Source of the DNA: DYRG01 sp041161065
GTDB lineage: Bacteria > Pseudomonadota > Gammaproteobacteria > Beggiatoales > Beggiatoaceae
Direction: 5' to 3'
Length of the DNA stretch: 64,000 bases
Assembly (NCBI GenBank): GCA_041161065.1
Contig: JBEAVE010000030.1
Location: 62,001 to 126,000, forward strand
Shown here: in pieces, positions 17,742-25,499 of the stretch
Layout of the letters: each line of letters begins with the position of its first letter
Numbering within the stretch: position 1 is the stretch's first letter
The notes under the pieces: generated by a model
What the model was told of the DNA's origin: nothing
Seen by the model: the letters and a program-made list of their open reading frames with translations, nothing else
The model's database searches: none
Position numbers and translations under genes: made by a program

Positions 17742-19790
17742 ATGTCAAACCGCAGAGAATTAGCCAACGCCATTCGCGCTTTAAGCATGGATGCCGTCCA
17801 ACAAGCCAATTCGGGACACCCCGGCGCGCCGATGGGCATGGCGGACATTGCCGAAGTGTTATGGAACGATTATTTGAAACACAATCCTTCAAATCCCAAA
17901 TGGGCAGACCGCGACCGTTTTGTTCTTTCAAATGGTCACGGTTCAATGTTGATTTATTCGTTGTTACATTTGGCGGGTTATAATTTACCTATCGAAGAAC
18001 TCAAGAAATTCAGACAGTTACATTCTAAAACCCCCGGGCATCCAGAATATGGTTATACCGAAGGCGTAGAAACCACGACGGGTCCACTCGGTCAAGGCAT
18101 TACCAATGCGGTCGGAATGGCGATTGCAGAAAAGATTTTAGCGGCAAATTTCAACCGTCCAAACCATGAAATTGTTAATCACAATACTTATGTGTTTCTC
18201 GGCGATGGTTGTTTAATGGAAGGCATTTCTCACGAAGCCTGTTCTTTAGCGGGAACGTTAGGTTTAGGCAAATTAATTTGTTTCTACGACGATAACAATA
18301 TTTCAATTGACGGCGAAGTGCGTGGTCATGGAAATACGCCCGCTTGGTTCACTGATAACACGCCTCAACGTTTTGAAGCATACGGTTGGCACGTTGTTCC
18401 AAAAGTCGACGGTCATAATGCAGAGCAAATCAAAGCCGCCATCGAAGAAGCCAGAAAGGTTTCTGACAAACCCAGTTTGATTTGTTGTCAAACGATTATT
18501 GGTTTTGGTTCACCAAACAAACAAGGTAAAGAAGATTGTCATGGTGCTCCTTTAGGTGCGGATGAAATTGCAAAAACTCGTGAGGCTTTAGGTTGGAAAT
18601 ACGGCGCATTTGAAATTCCTCAAGAAATCTATAATGCATGGAGTGCTAAAGAAAAGGGTGCAACTGCTCAAAAAAGTTGGGAAGAAAAATTCGCCGCGTA
18701 CAAAGCAGAATTTCCTGAATTAGCTGCTGAATTTGAACGTCGTATGAAAGGTGATTTGCCTTCCGATTGGAACAACAAAGCAAATGCCTTTATTGCAAGC
18801 GTGAATGAAAAAGCAGAAACCATTGCCACTCGTAAAGCCTCTCAAAATACTTTAAATGGATTTGGACCTTTATTACCTGAATTATTAGGTGGTTCTGCGG
18901 ATTTAGCGGGTTCAAATTTAACCATTTGGAAAGGTTGCAAAGGGGTTTCTAAAAACGACGGCGCAGGTAATTATATGTATTACGGCGTGCGTGAATTTGG
19001 TATGTCTGCAATCATGAATGGAATTTCATTACATGGCGGATTTGTCCCTTATGGAGCAACGTTCTTAATGTTCTCAGAATATGCGCGTAATGCGTTAAGA
19101 ATGGCAGCATTAATGAAAGTCCAAAGCATCTTTGTGTATACCCATGATTCTATTGGATTAGGTGAAGACGGACCCACCCACCAACCCGTAGAACAAACGG
19201 CAACTTTACGCTTAATTCCAAATATGTCGGTGTGGAGACCTTGTGATGCAGTAGAATCTGCGGTTGCATGGAAAGCCGCTGTCGATAAAAGAACCGGTCC
19301 AAGTTCTTTAATTTTCTCACGTCAAAACTTAAATCACCAAACCCGTTCAGCAGAACAACTCGCTGACATTTCAAAAGGGGGTTATGTATTATTTGATTCT
19401 AATGATTCTGGATCAAATTGTTGCGGGGGTTGTTGTGGTGGAGAATCCTCTGATGTGATTTTAATTGCAACGGGTTCTGAAGTGGCATTAGCAATGGACG
19501 CAGCGAAAATCTTGAAAGAAAAAGGGAAAGGTGTTCGCGTGGTTTCTATGCCTTCAACTGATGTTTTTGATGCACAAGATGCCGCTTACAAAGAGTGTGT
19601 ATTACCTTCAAAAATAACTAAACGTTTAGCCATTGAAGCGGGCGTAACTGATGGTTGGTACAAATATGTAGGAACAAACGGTAAGATTCTCGGATTAAAT
19701 CGTTTTGGTGAATCTGCACCAGCGGGTACTTTATTCAAAGAATTTGGTTTCACCGTTGAAAATGTAGTTGCTCTCGCAGAAAGCTTGTAA
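17742..19790 (+). CDS. tkt: Transketolase with a short Cys/Gly-rich insertion
   Basis: 682 residues from ATG 17742, which has GGAG nine bases upstream. TPP-binding GDGCLMEG...NN, substrate-binding HSKTPGHPE, and the pyrimidine-domain and C-terminal domains are intact; GHPGAPMG near the N-terminus is diagnostic. It moves two-carbon units in the pentose phosphate and Calvin cycles. Unusual: in the linker before the C-terminal domain (about residues 553-568) there is an insertion with NCCGGCCGGESS, placed where E. coli has a short loop before IATGSEV. The core is otherwise canonical. A hairpin (19803-19809 with 19821-19827) follows the stop. Confidence 0.95.
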   Translation: MSNRRELANAIRALSMDAVQQANSGHPGAPMGMADIAEVLWNDYLKHNPSNPKWADRDRFVLSNGHGSMLIYSLLHLAGYNLPIEELKKFRQLHSKTPGHPEYGYTEGVETTTGPLGQGITNAVGMAIAEKILAANFNRPNHEIVNHNTYVFLGDGCLMEGISHEACSLAGTLGLGKLICFYDDNNISIDGEVRGHGNTPAWFTDNTPQRFEAYGWHVVPKVDGHNAEQIKAAIEEARKVSDKPSLICCQTIIGFGSPNKQGKEDCHGAPLGADEIAKTREALGWKYGAFEIPQEIYNAWSAKEKGATAQKSWEEKFAAYKAEFPELAAEFERRMKGDLPSDWNNKANAFIASVNEKAETIATRKASQNTLNGFGPLLPELLGGSADLAGSNLTIWKGCKGVSKNDGAGNYMYYGVREFGMSAIMNGISLHGGFVPYGATFLMFSEYARNALRMAALMKVQSIFVYTHDSIGLGEDGPTHQPVEQTATLRLIPNMSVWRPCDAVESAVAWKAAVDKRTGPSSLIFSRQNLNHQTRSAEQLADISKGGYVLFDSNDSGSNCCGGCCGGESSDVILIATGSEVALAMDAAKILKEKGKGVRVVSMPSTDVFDAQDAAYKECVLPSKITKRLAIEAGVTDGWYKYVGTNGKILGLNRFGESAPAGTLFKEFGFTVENVVALAESL

Positions 19791-19897
19791 TTATTAAACA
19801 AAAATGGCGGAGGAAATCTTCGCCATTCCTCCAATGACTAAAAAATCCCGAAAAACAACTTATCGTAAAGAAAATCGTCATTATTTAGATAAGAAAC

Positions 19898-20155
19898 GTG
19901 GTGTTTTTAATTCAACGGATTATAATTACGGATATGCAAGGAAAGATAGAGCATTATTCCTTAGCTTATATTGATCCAACGATTTCAACACAAGACAATG
20001 GTCGTATTTTGGGCTATGATAATAGTCATAATTACCACCATAAGCATTGGTTTGGAACAGTTGAAACCATTGAGTTCAGTTCATTTGAACAGTTAGAAAC
20101 TGAATTTGAAGAAGAATTTTGGGAGATATACCATGAGCATCACGGTAAAAAATAG
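19898..20155 (+). CDS. TumE-like toxin (DUF6516 family)
   Basis: 85 residues from GTG 19898; an in-frame stop lies just upstream and ATG 19934 is the alternative. The family pattern is visible: RIIITDMQGKIEHYSLAYID, then LGYDNSHNYHHKHWFG (the YDN...HxH core), then IEFSSFEQLETEFEEEF. In TumE/TumA-type modules this is the toxin and a winged-helix protein is the antitoxin; such a protein is encoded immediately downstream, overlapping by 23 bases, but its frame is broken. Small and AT-rich, consistent with a mobile accessory unit. Confidence 0.7.
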   Translation: MVFLIQRIIITDMQGKIEHYSLAYIDPTISTQDNGRILGYDNSHNYHHKHWFGTVETIEFSSFEQLETEFEEEFWEIYHEHHGKK

Positions 20156-20472
20156 TTCAATAAATGATTTTTTTACAAAAGGTAAAGAAATTGCTCGTTC
20201 TTTAGATCAAAATAAAGCGTTATCTCAAGAAGATAGTTTGGTTATTTCATTTGAAAAATTAAAGATTAAAATTATATAGAGAAATTCATAAAAAACCACA
20301 ATCTATTCAAGAGCTTATTGATAAACTTGGAAAAAAGCCAGTGAATATTACTAGAGATATTTATTTTTTAGAAAAAATGGGGATTTTAGAAGTGATTCAT
20401 ACAGCAAATCAATTACAAAATACGGTTAAAACAGCAACACAATCAATGCTTAAACTACAAACAGAATTATAA
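20133..20472 (+). pseudogene. Frameshifted TumA-like antitoxin (winged-helix)
   Basis: ATG 20133 opens a frame (MSITVKNSSINDFF... to ISFEKLK) that stops at 20279. The rest of the protein continues in the +1 frame from about 20263 to TAA 20472: LYREIHKKPQSIQELIDKLG then NITRDIYFLEKMGIL, the helix-turn-helix and wing of HVO_A0114-type antitoxins. Joined, it would be about 112 residues, normal for the family. Either an indel in a TAAAGATTAAAATTATA stretch inactivated it or the sequence has an error there. Confidence 0.65.
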
Positions 20473-20508
20473 AGAACTACTTACTTAATAAAAATAGGTA
20501 GTTCTTTT
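20471..20508. terminator. Bidirectional intrinsic terminator
   Basis: A 10-bp perfect stem (20471-20480 with 20498-20507) with flanking A and T runs lies between the antitoxin remnant and the convergent lipoprotein gene. Confidence 0.75.
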
Positions 20509-20513
20509 ATTGT

Positions 20514-20978
20514 TTAGAAACCAAATTTATCTTTAGTTTCAAAAGGAATATTGACGCTGTCGGTGACGTGTAATTTTCCGAGCAAACGATAATCAAAACT
20601 GAGTTTATCAGATTTATTAAACATTTCATGCAACTGTTCAACAATGCGCAACACATTGCTTTCTACATCTAAATCAATATCAGTAGAACCTAAACTCGCC
20701 ACCTGCCAGCCTTTATCACCGCTCACGCCTTGAGCAAATTGTTTCCCGTTTATATCCAACGAGAAACTCATTCCTTTGAAAAGCAACGGGGTAGGAAGTG
20801 GGTTTTGTAAGCGTAATTTTAAGCGATACGTTTGATTAAAGAAACCTGTGCTAACCGGCTTAAAATCAACCAGTTTCACCGACACCGCTTCCATCATCGG
20901 CAAACCCGCACAGCCACTCAAAAATAAACTCAAAAGCAATCCCCACATCAAATACCTTTTCATCATTTTATTCCTCAA
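20514..20978 (-). CDS. LEA14-like lipoprotein
   Basis: 154 residues. The signal peptide ends in a lipobox (LSGC, Cys at about 22), so the protein is lipid-anchored. The body (VDFKPVSTGFFNQTYRLKLRLQNPLPTPLLFKGMSFSL split across strands) has the immunoglobulin-like beta fold of LEA type 2 proteins. Start at 20978 or at one of the two nearby Met codons (MMKRYLM). Followed by a shared terminator. Function in bacteria unknown. Confidence 0.8.
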   Translation of the reverse strand: MRNKMMKRYLMWGLLLSLFLSGCAGLPMMEAVSVKLVDFKPVSTGFFNQTYRLKLRLQNPLPTPLLFKGMSFSLDINGKQFAQGVSGDKGWQVASLGSTDIDLDVESNVLRIVEQLHEMFNKSDKLSFDYRLLGKLHVTDSVNIPFETKDKFGF

Positions 20979-21005
20979 AAAATTAAAGAAACTTATCCAA
21001 TACCT

Positions 21006-24000
21006 TTAACGCGCCAACCAACGATTAACTTTCTCTCGAAATGCTAAAGAAAAACGATTGGTTGCAAGAGATTTAATGAGAGGAACAGAATACGCAATAG
21101 TTATCCCTTGTAATACCCAGCGTTTAGTTTTTTTCAACAAACGATTCTTCAATGTATTTGGGCGATACGGCGAGTAAATTAAATTAAGCAATTCCTCTCG
21201 TAATGGGGTTATCTCAAATTGAGGAATACTCATCGGAGTTAAATAATCTTTTTGATAAGAAAAAGTAGTTCTAGGCGGCGCAGAAAGCATTTGAACGGGT
21301 GATTTCACTTGTTCACCTTTTCTCAATTGCACAAAAGCCTCATTCCAGATTTCTGGCTTGGTATCAAAAGGAAATATCCACGAATACGCGCGTCCAATAA
21401 TTCTTTCAGGAATTGCACCTAAGTTTGTACAAAACATTGGTAAACCCGCTTTCAACACCGCACTTAACGTGTAACTATAAGTTTCGGGCCATTGTGCAGG
21501 AAACCACACCAAATGCGGATTAATACCCGCCAATAATTCATCAAGTTCCTCATCTTGATAAGCCCCATATTCAATTAAGTTGCTCTGTGGACGTTTCTTT
21601 AAACTTCGATAAGCAAATCCAATCAAATGAAACTCAATTGGTAATTTATTTTTCTTTGCATCTAACGCGCAGGCTTCCAATAAATCTGCACCTTTAATTG
21701 GGCTTAACGCACCAATCACCACAATGCGCAAATATTCCTCATTTTGAAACGCCATTTTTCTAACGGGTGTCAAATCATAGTTGTTCAACTCATGATCGGG
21801 GTGTGGTGTTACAATTGCTTTAATATTTTTGAAATAGCTTTGAATACGTTTTGCAGCATCATATGAAGGAATAAAAACTCGTTGCGCTTCCTCTAATAGT
21901 TTTTGCTGAGGTTTTCTCCAATTTGCAATATCTACATTATCAGGCGCGGGACGCTCTTTCAAACATGAGTTGCAATCCGTGTCATTGCTTTCTCCGCAAT
22001 ATTGATATTCTTCATTGGTTAAACTCACTTGCGGACAACAACTATAATAATCATGCACCGTGAAATCATATTTCAATTGTAATGTATCAGGTAATAACCA
22101 AACAATCGGGTGTAATGCCATCGTATGGTGAAAATGCAAATGCGCAATATTTAAGTGTTTTAAGGTTTCAACTAATAACTCAAATTCTTCGGGCAATTGA
22201 AAATAAAATTCTGCGAGTTCTTTACGTTGTTCTTCTGCATAACTAAAATCATGTTGTGTGTTAATCCAACTCAATTTTGTTAAACCATCATTTGAAGGTC
22301 TTAAACGTAAAAAATTAGCCTGTTCATTTAATAAATGCGCTAATTCATAGATATGTTTAATTGTGCCGCCCGTCATGCCATGATCAATACATAAGATGTT
22401 AATTTTATTTGAATTTTGGAGCAAAGCTACGTCCACTTGGCGACGATATTTTGCAATGGGGTCTTTATGAATAAAGGTATGAACTAACAAATGATAAGTG
22501 GGGTGCAATTTGTTTAAAACTTGCATTGCTTTATCTATTTTAGCAGAATTATCTTTTCCAAAACTCACTGCGCCTTTGTGATAAACAAAAGTATCCGCGC
22601 ATAAAACATTTGACCAACCTTTCTTTTGAGCGCGCATACAGAAATCATTTTCTTCACCGTATCCTTTGCCAAAATTCTCTACGTCAAATAATCCAATTTC
22701 TTCTAAACAAGCTCGTTTAATAAACATGCAAAAACCCACTGCGGTGGGGATTTCTACATATTTACCCAGATTTGCCCTAGAAAATACTAAATCTAATTCA
22801 TTAACGCTAATATTTTCTAATAATTCATTATCCTCACAGAAACGCGGATAACTACAAATCGTTGCATTATTTGAGAAAGGCGTAACAGTTGCAATTTTCT
22901 CTTCTTGATAAGCGCAATTACTAATCCGATCTAACCAATCATTAAAGACTTCTGCATCACTATTTAATAGAAGAACATCACGATCAGAATGTAATGCCAT
23001 TCCTCGATTAACTGTTCCGACAAATCCTAAATTTTCTTCATTATGTAATAATGTAATTTTGTTATCTGTTGCTAACTGATTTAAATAATCCACCAATTCA
23101 GGTTCTGGGCTGCAATCATTGATCACAATTAATTCATATTTTAGCGATGAATTAGAAACCAAAACGCTTTCTAAACAGGCTTGGGTTTCTTCCAAACCTT
23201 TATAAACAGGTACAATAATATCAATGCTATTCATCGTAAAGCGTCCTATTACATTTGAAACAGGTTTAAGAAAAATATGATCTATTTCATATTCCAATGG
23301 CATTTGCTCAACAAACCATTGTGCAAATTCTAAACGATTCTTACCCAATAAATCAGGAAAAGCCAACTGTAAATCTTCTCGGGTATTATAAAGAAAATAA
23401 CCAAAATTAGAAATCAATGCTGATGATATATTTTTTCTTAAAAGTTCACAAGGCTGATTTAACCAATTAAAGAAACTATTTTGAGAAACGGTGTGAGCAG
23501 GAAATTGCCAGCGACTTAGCGCATTGGGGGTAGAAAAATAACAACGAATCATTTCAATTGTTATTTTGATATTGTTATCAAAGTGGGTTACATTTTGAAA
23601 GGGATCAATACTTGAATAGTTAAATTTACTGATTTTAGCATTTGATCGTAATTGAGGGATTACATGATTGGTTTCAAATGAATATCCCATTTCCCAACAA
23701 AGAATAATATAGGATTCAATGTTTTTGAAACATTCAATTGTTTTAGGTGGGATTTCGGATTGCCATTGAAGATTACCACCTTTTCTGAAATGATTTCCTT
23801 CGCGATCAACTTTGAGGTATTTCATTTGTGAAGCCGCAACGGCTCTTAAAATTTGCTCGGGTTGAACGGGCTGAATTTTATTGCTTAAATCGGTTAAAAT
23901 TTGGATAGGATTTTCTAGCAAATCTTCATAAAAAATGCAGTCTAAACAATGAGGTTTCCAATGGTAAGTGACCACTAAATGGTGAATAAACATTTCGCTT

Positions 24001-24371
24001 TCAACAAAATAGTGGGTGTTTTCGCCCATTTGATCATTATCTTTTCTCAACAAAGCGATTTCATCGTCATTGCTATGGGTAATCCATTTGACGAAATGAA
24101 AGTAAGAAACAAGAATATCGCCCGGGTGACGAAAAGAGGTGAGCAAAATGATATTATTTTGTTGAGCAAACTGGAGGATTTCTTCAGAGAAAGGGTAATG
24201 TTTGTGGGTAATCCAGCGATCGCCAAATTGATTAAAAATTTGTGGGTCAAATGCGTGTTCAACTAGATCGCCTTCGATGATAGGAAGTTGGTAAAGATGA
24301 GAGAGCAATGCGCGCAACCAAACATTACCGGTTTTTGCGGTGGCGAGGATAAGAATTTTGAGTTTATTCAT
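21006..24371 (-). CDS. Sulfotransferase / GT2 / GT4 three-domain fusion
   Basis: 1121 residues. Residues 1-250 form a sulfotransferase: the 5'-PSB loop TAKTGNVW at 11-18, the 3'-phosphate motif RHPGDILVSY at 81-90 and an FRKGG motif near 203 are the PAPS-binding hallmarks. Residues 380-620 form a GT2 domain (DIIVPVYKG, then LLNSDAEV with the metal-binding D-x-E/D, then GYGEENDFCMR). Residues 660-1060 form a GT4-like domain with two Rossmann halves (INILCIDHG; IVVIGALSPIKG; ETYSYTLSAVLKAGLP). Likely assembles and sulfates a surface polysaccharide. No other polysaccharide genes flank it. Confidence 0.88.
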   Translation of the reverse strand: MNKLKILILATAKTGNVWLRALLSHLYQLPIIEGDLVEHAFDPQIFNQFGDRWITHKHYPFSEEILQFAQQNNIILLTSFRHPGDILVSYFHFVKWITHSNDDEIALLRKDNDQMGENTHYFVESEMFIHHLVVTYHWKPHCLDCIFYEDLLENPIQILTDLSNKIQPVQPEQILRAVAASQMKYLKVDREGNHFRKGGNLQWQSEIPPKTIECFKNIESYIILCWEMGYSFETNHVIPQLRSNAKISKFNYSSIDPFQNVTHFDNNIKITIEMIRCYFSTPNALSRWQFPAHTVSQNSFFNWLNQPCELLRKNISSALISNFGYFLYNTREDLQLAFPDLLGKNRLEFAQWFVEQMPLEYEIDHIFLKPVSNVIGRFTMNSIDIIVPVYKGLEETQACLESVLVSNSSLKYELIVINDCSPEPELVDYLNQLATDNKITLLHNEENLGFVGTVNRGMALHSDRDVLLLNSDAEVFNDWLDRISNCAYQEEKIATVTPFSNNATICSYPRFCEDNELLENISVNELDLVFSRANLGKYVEIPTAVGFCMFIKRACLEEIGLFDVENFGKGYGEENDFCMRAQKKGWSNVLCADTFVYHKGAVSFGKDNSAKIDKAMQVLNKLHPTYHLLVHTFIHKDPIAKYRRQVDVALLQNSNKINILCIDHGMTGGTIKHIYELAHLLNEQANFLRLRPSNDGLTKLSWINTQHDFSYAEEQRKELAEFYFQLPEEFELLVETLKHLNIAHLHFHHTMALHPIVWLLPDTLQLKYDFTVHDYYSCCPQVSLTNEEYQYCGESNDTDCNSCLKERPAPDNVDIANWRKPQQKLLEEAQRVFIPSYDAAKRIQSYFKNIKAIVTPHPDHELNNYDLTPVRKMAFQNEEYLRIVVIGALSPIKGADLLEACALDAKKNKLPIEFHLIGFAYRSLKKRPQSNLIEYGAYQDEELDELLAGINPHLVWFPAQWPETYSYTLSAVLKAGLPMFCTNLGAIPERIIGRAYSWIFPFDTKPEIWNEAFVQLRKGEQVKSPVQMLSAPPRTTFSYQKDYLTPMSIPQFEITPLREELLNLIYSPYRPNTLKNRLLKKTKRWVLQGITIAYSVPLIKSLATNRFSLAFREKVNRWLAR

Positions 24372-24383
24372 GAGGAAATGAGA

Positions 24384-24460
24384 TGGGGTGAATGATGGGG
24401 CTCGAACCCACGACCGCTGGAATCACAATCCAGAGCTCTACCAATTGAGCTACATCCACC
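24384..24460 (-). tRNA. tRNA-His (GTG)
   Basis: Minus-strand cloverleaf with anticodon GTG in the loop TTGTGAT, T-arm GGTTCGAGCC, 3' CCA encoded, and the extra G-1 opposite C73 typical of tRNA-His. The acceptor stem pairs 7 of 7 with one G-U. Confidence 0.93.
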
Positions 24461-24483
24461 ACAGAAAAAAAGTTACAACAAAA

Positions 24484-24813
24484 TGGCGCGCCCGACAGGA
24501 CTCGAACCTGTTACCCTCGGCTTCGTACCACTACAGTTTTCACTGCCATATTAATGTTTGTGGTCTGGACCATGTCTTTACCATTGCAGGCAGAGTGCGT
24601 ATGGTCTCTACGGAATCCCGATTTTAAAAATCATTATCGCTACCGATTGTTGAATCCCTTTGCGATAACATCTTGATTTAGACAGGTTTCCTCGGCATTG
24701 CCATTTGACAGGTTTCACCGATATAGCACTCGTCATCTTGACAGTTGTTTTCCCGCCAAGCGTCCAATTTGAGCTTAGAAGGCCGATGCTCTATCCAGAT
24801 GAGCTACGGGCAC
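24484..24813 (-). tRNA. tRNA-Arg (TCT), split by a group I intron
   Basis: The 5' exon is 24813-24777 and the 3' exon 24523-24484 with CCA encoded; joined they give a 77-nt cloverleaf. The acceptor stem GTGCCCG pairs with CGGGCGC, the anticodon stem TCGGC with GCCGA, the loop is CTTCTAA with anticodon TCT, and the T-arm is CAGGTTCGAGTCCTG. The two halves lie 253 bases apart, interrupted immediately after anticodon position 36. Confidence 0.9.
24524..24776 (-). other. Group I intron (Azoarcus/IC3-like) in tRNA-Arg
   Basis: 253 nt, no ORF. It follows U36 of the 5' exon and ends in G, as group I introns do. The exon end UCU can pair with GGA in the intron with the required U-G at the splice site. 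Core elements parallel the Azoarcus tRNA-Ile intron: GGCGGGAAAAC, CGGTGAAACCTG (P4/J4-5), AATGGCAATGCCGAG (P5/P6), GTAGAGACCATACG (P7) and AAGACATGGTCC (P7'/J8-7). Likely self-splicing and needed for a functional tRNA. Confidence 0.88.
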
Positions 24814-24823
24814 ATTTTGAATC

Positions 24824-24900
<77 letters not shown>

Positions 24901-24951
24901 TAAAGAGCGGCATTGTAACCAGTTTGTTGCGCAACGTCAAGGTTTCCACGC

Positions 24952-25392
24952 TTAAAAAACGCCGGGAATAAAACGAGTCGTCCGCGCGCAATAGGTTTGA
25001 TAATCTTCAAAGGTTTGTTTTAATAGCATTTCTTCGTAAGTTGCTTTAAAATTCAGCACGCCAACCAATCCCAACCATTCCAATAATTTAATCCATTCAA
25101 ACGGTTGAAAGACCAATCCCAAACAAATCAATAAAAACGATGTGTACATGGGGTGACGAATCCAACAATAGGGTTTATGTTGATGAATTAAAACAGCATT
25201 TTCTTTCACGTCGGGAATCACATTAAAATTTCCGATGCCCATCACCGCCACCGCCCACAATCCCAACAGACCGCCCCCGATGTACAAAAAACTTTCCCAA
25301 CTGCTTAATTGAACATGACTTTGTGCGATTAATAATCCTAAAAAACCGAATTGTAACCCCACTAACCCCCATGATTTCCATTTGTTTTGCAT
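24952..25392 (-). CDS. Isoprenylcysteine carboxyl methyltransferase-like membrane protein
   Basis: 146 residues with about four membrane helices. The C-terminal SAM-binding signature is readable: RHPMYTSFLLICLG, then E..LLKQTFEDYQTYCARTTRFIP, the conserved RHP-Y and E-L-F-Y-Y-T-RFIP pattern of the ICMT/PEMT superfamily. Bacterial members are inferred methyltransferases of lipids or small molecules; the substrate is unknown. Divergent from nrdA, with tRNA-Pro just downstream. Confidence 0.8.
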   Translation of the reverse strand: MQNKWKSWGLVGLQFGFLGLLIAQSHVQLSSWESFLYIGGGLLGLWAVAVMGIGNFNVIPDVKENAVLIHQHKPYCWIRHPMYTSFLLICLGLVFQPFEWIKLLEWLGLVGVLNFKATYEEMLLKQTFEDYQTYCARTTRFIPGVF

Positions 25393-25499
25393 GGTTTTTA
25401 AGTCTCTAGTTTTATTAAAATTTCAGGATTAGATCGAAACGAACTTGTCGTTTGCCCTATTATAACGTCCATTTTTGACCATTTGACGGAGAGAAATTT

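Noticed and set aside
19834..19974. 46-codon plus-strand ORF (starts MTKKSRKTTYRKENRH) overlapping the toxin start
   Set aside because: It overlaps the TumE-like gene in another frame and has no recognisable features or clear ribosome site.
24388..24627. 79-codon plus-strand ORF over the tRNA-His and tRNA-Arg genes
   Set aside because: It is the antisense of tRNA genes and the intron 3' part; the conserved-looking peptide is the common translation of tRNA T-arms.
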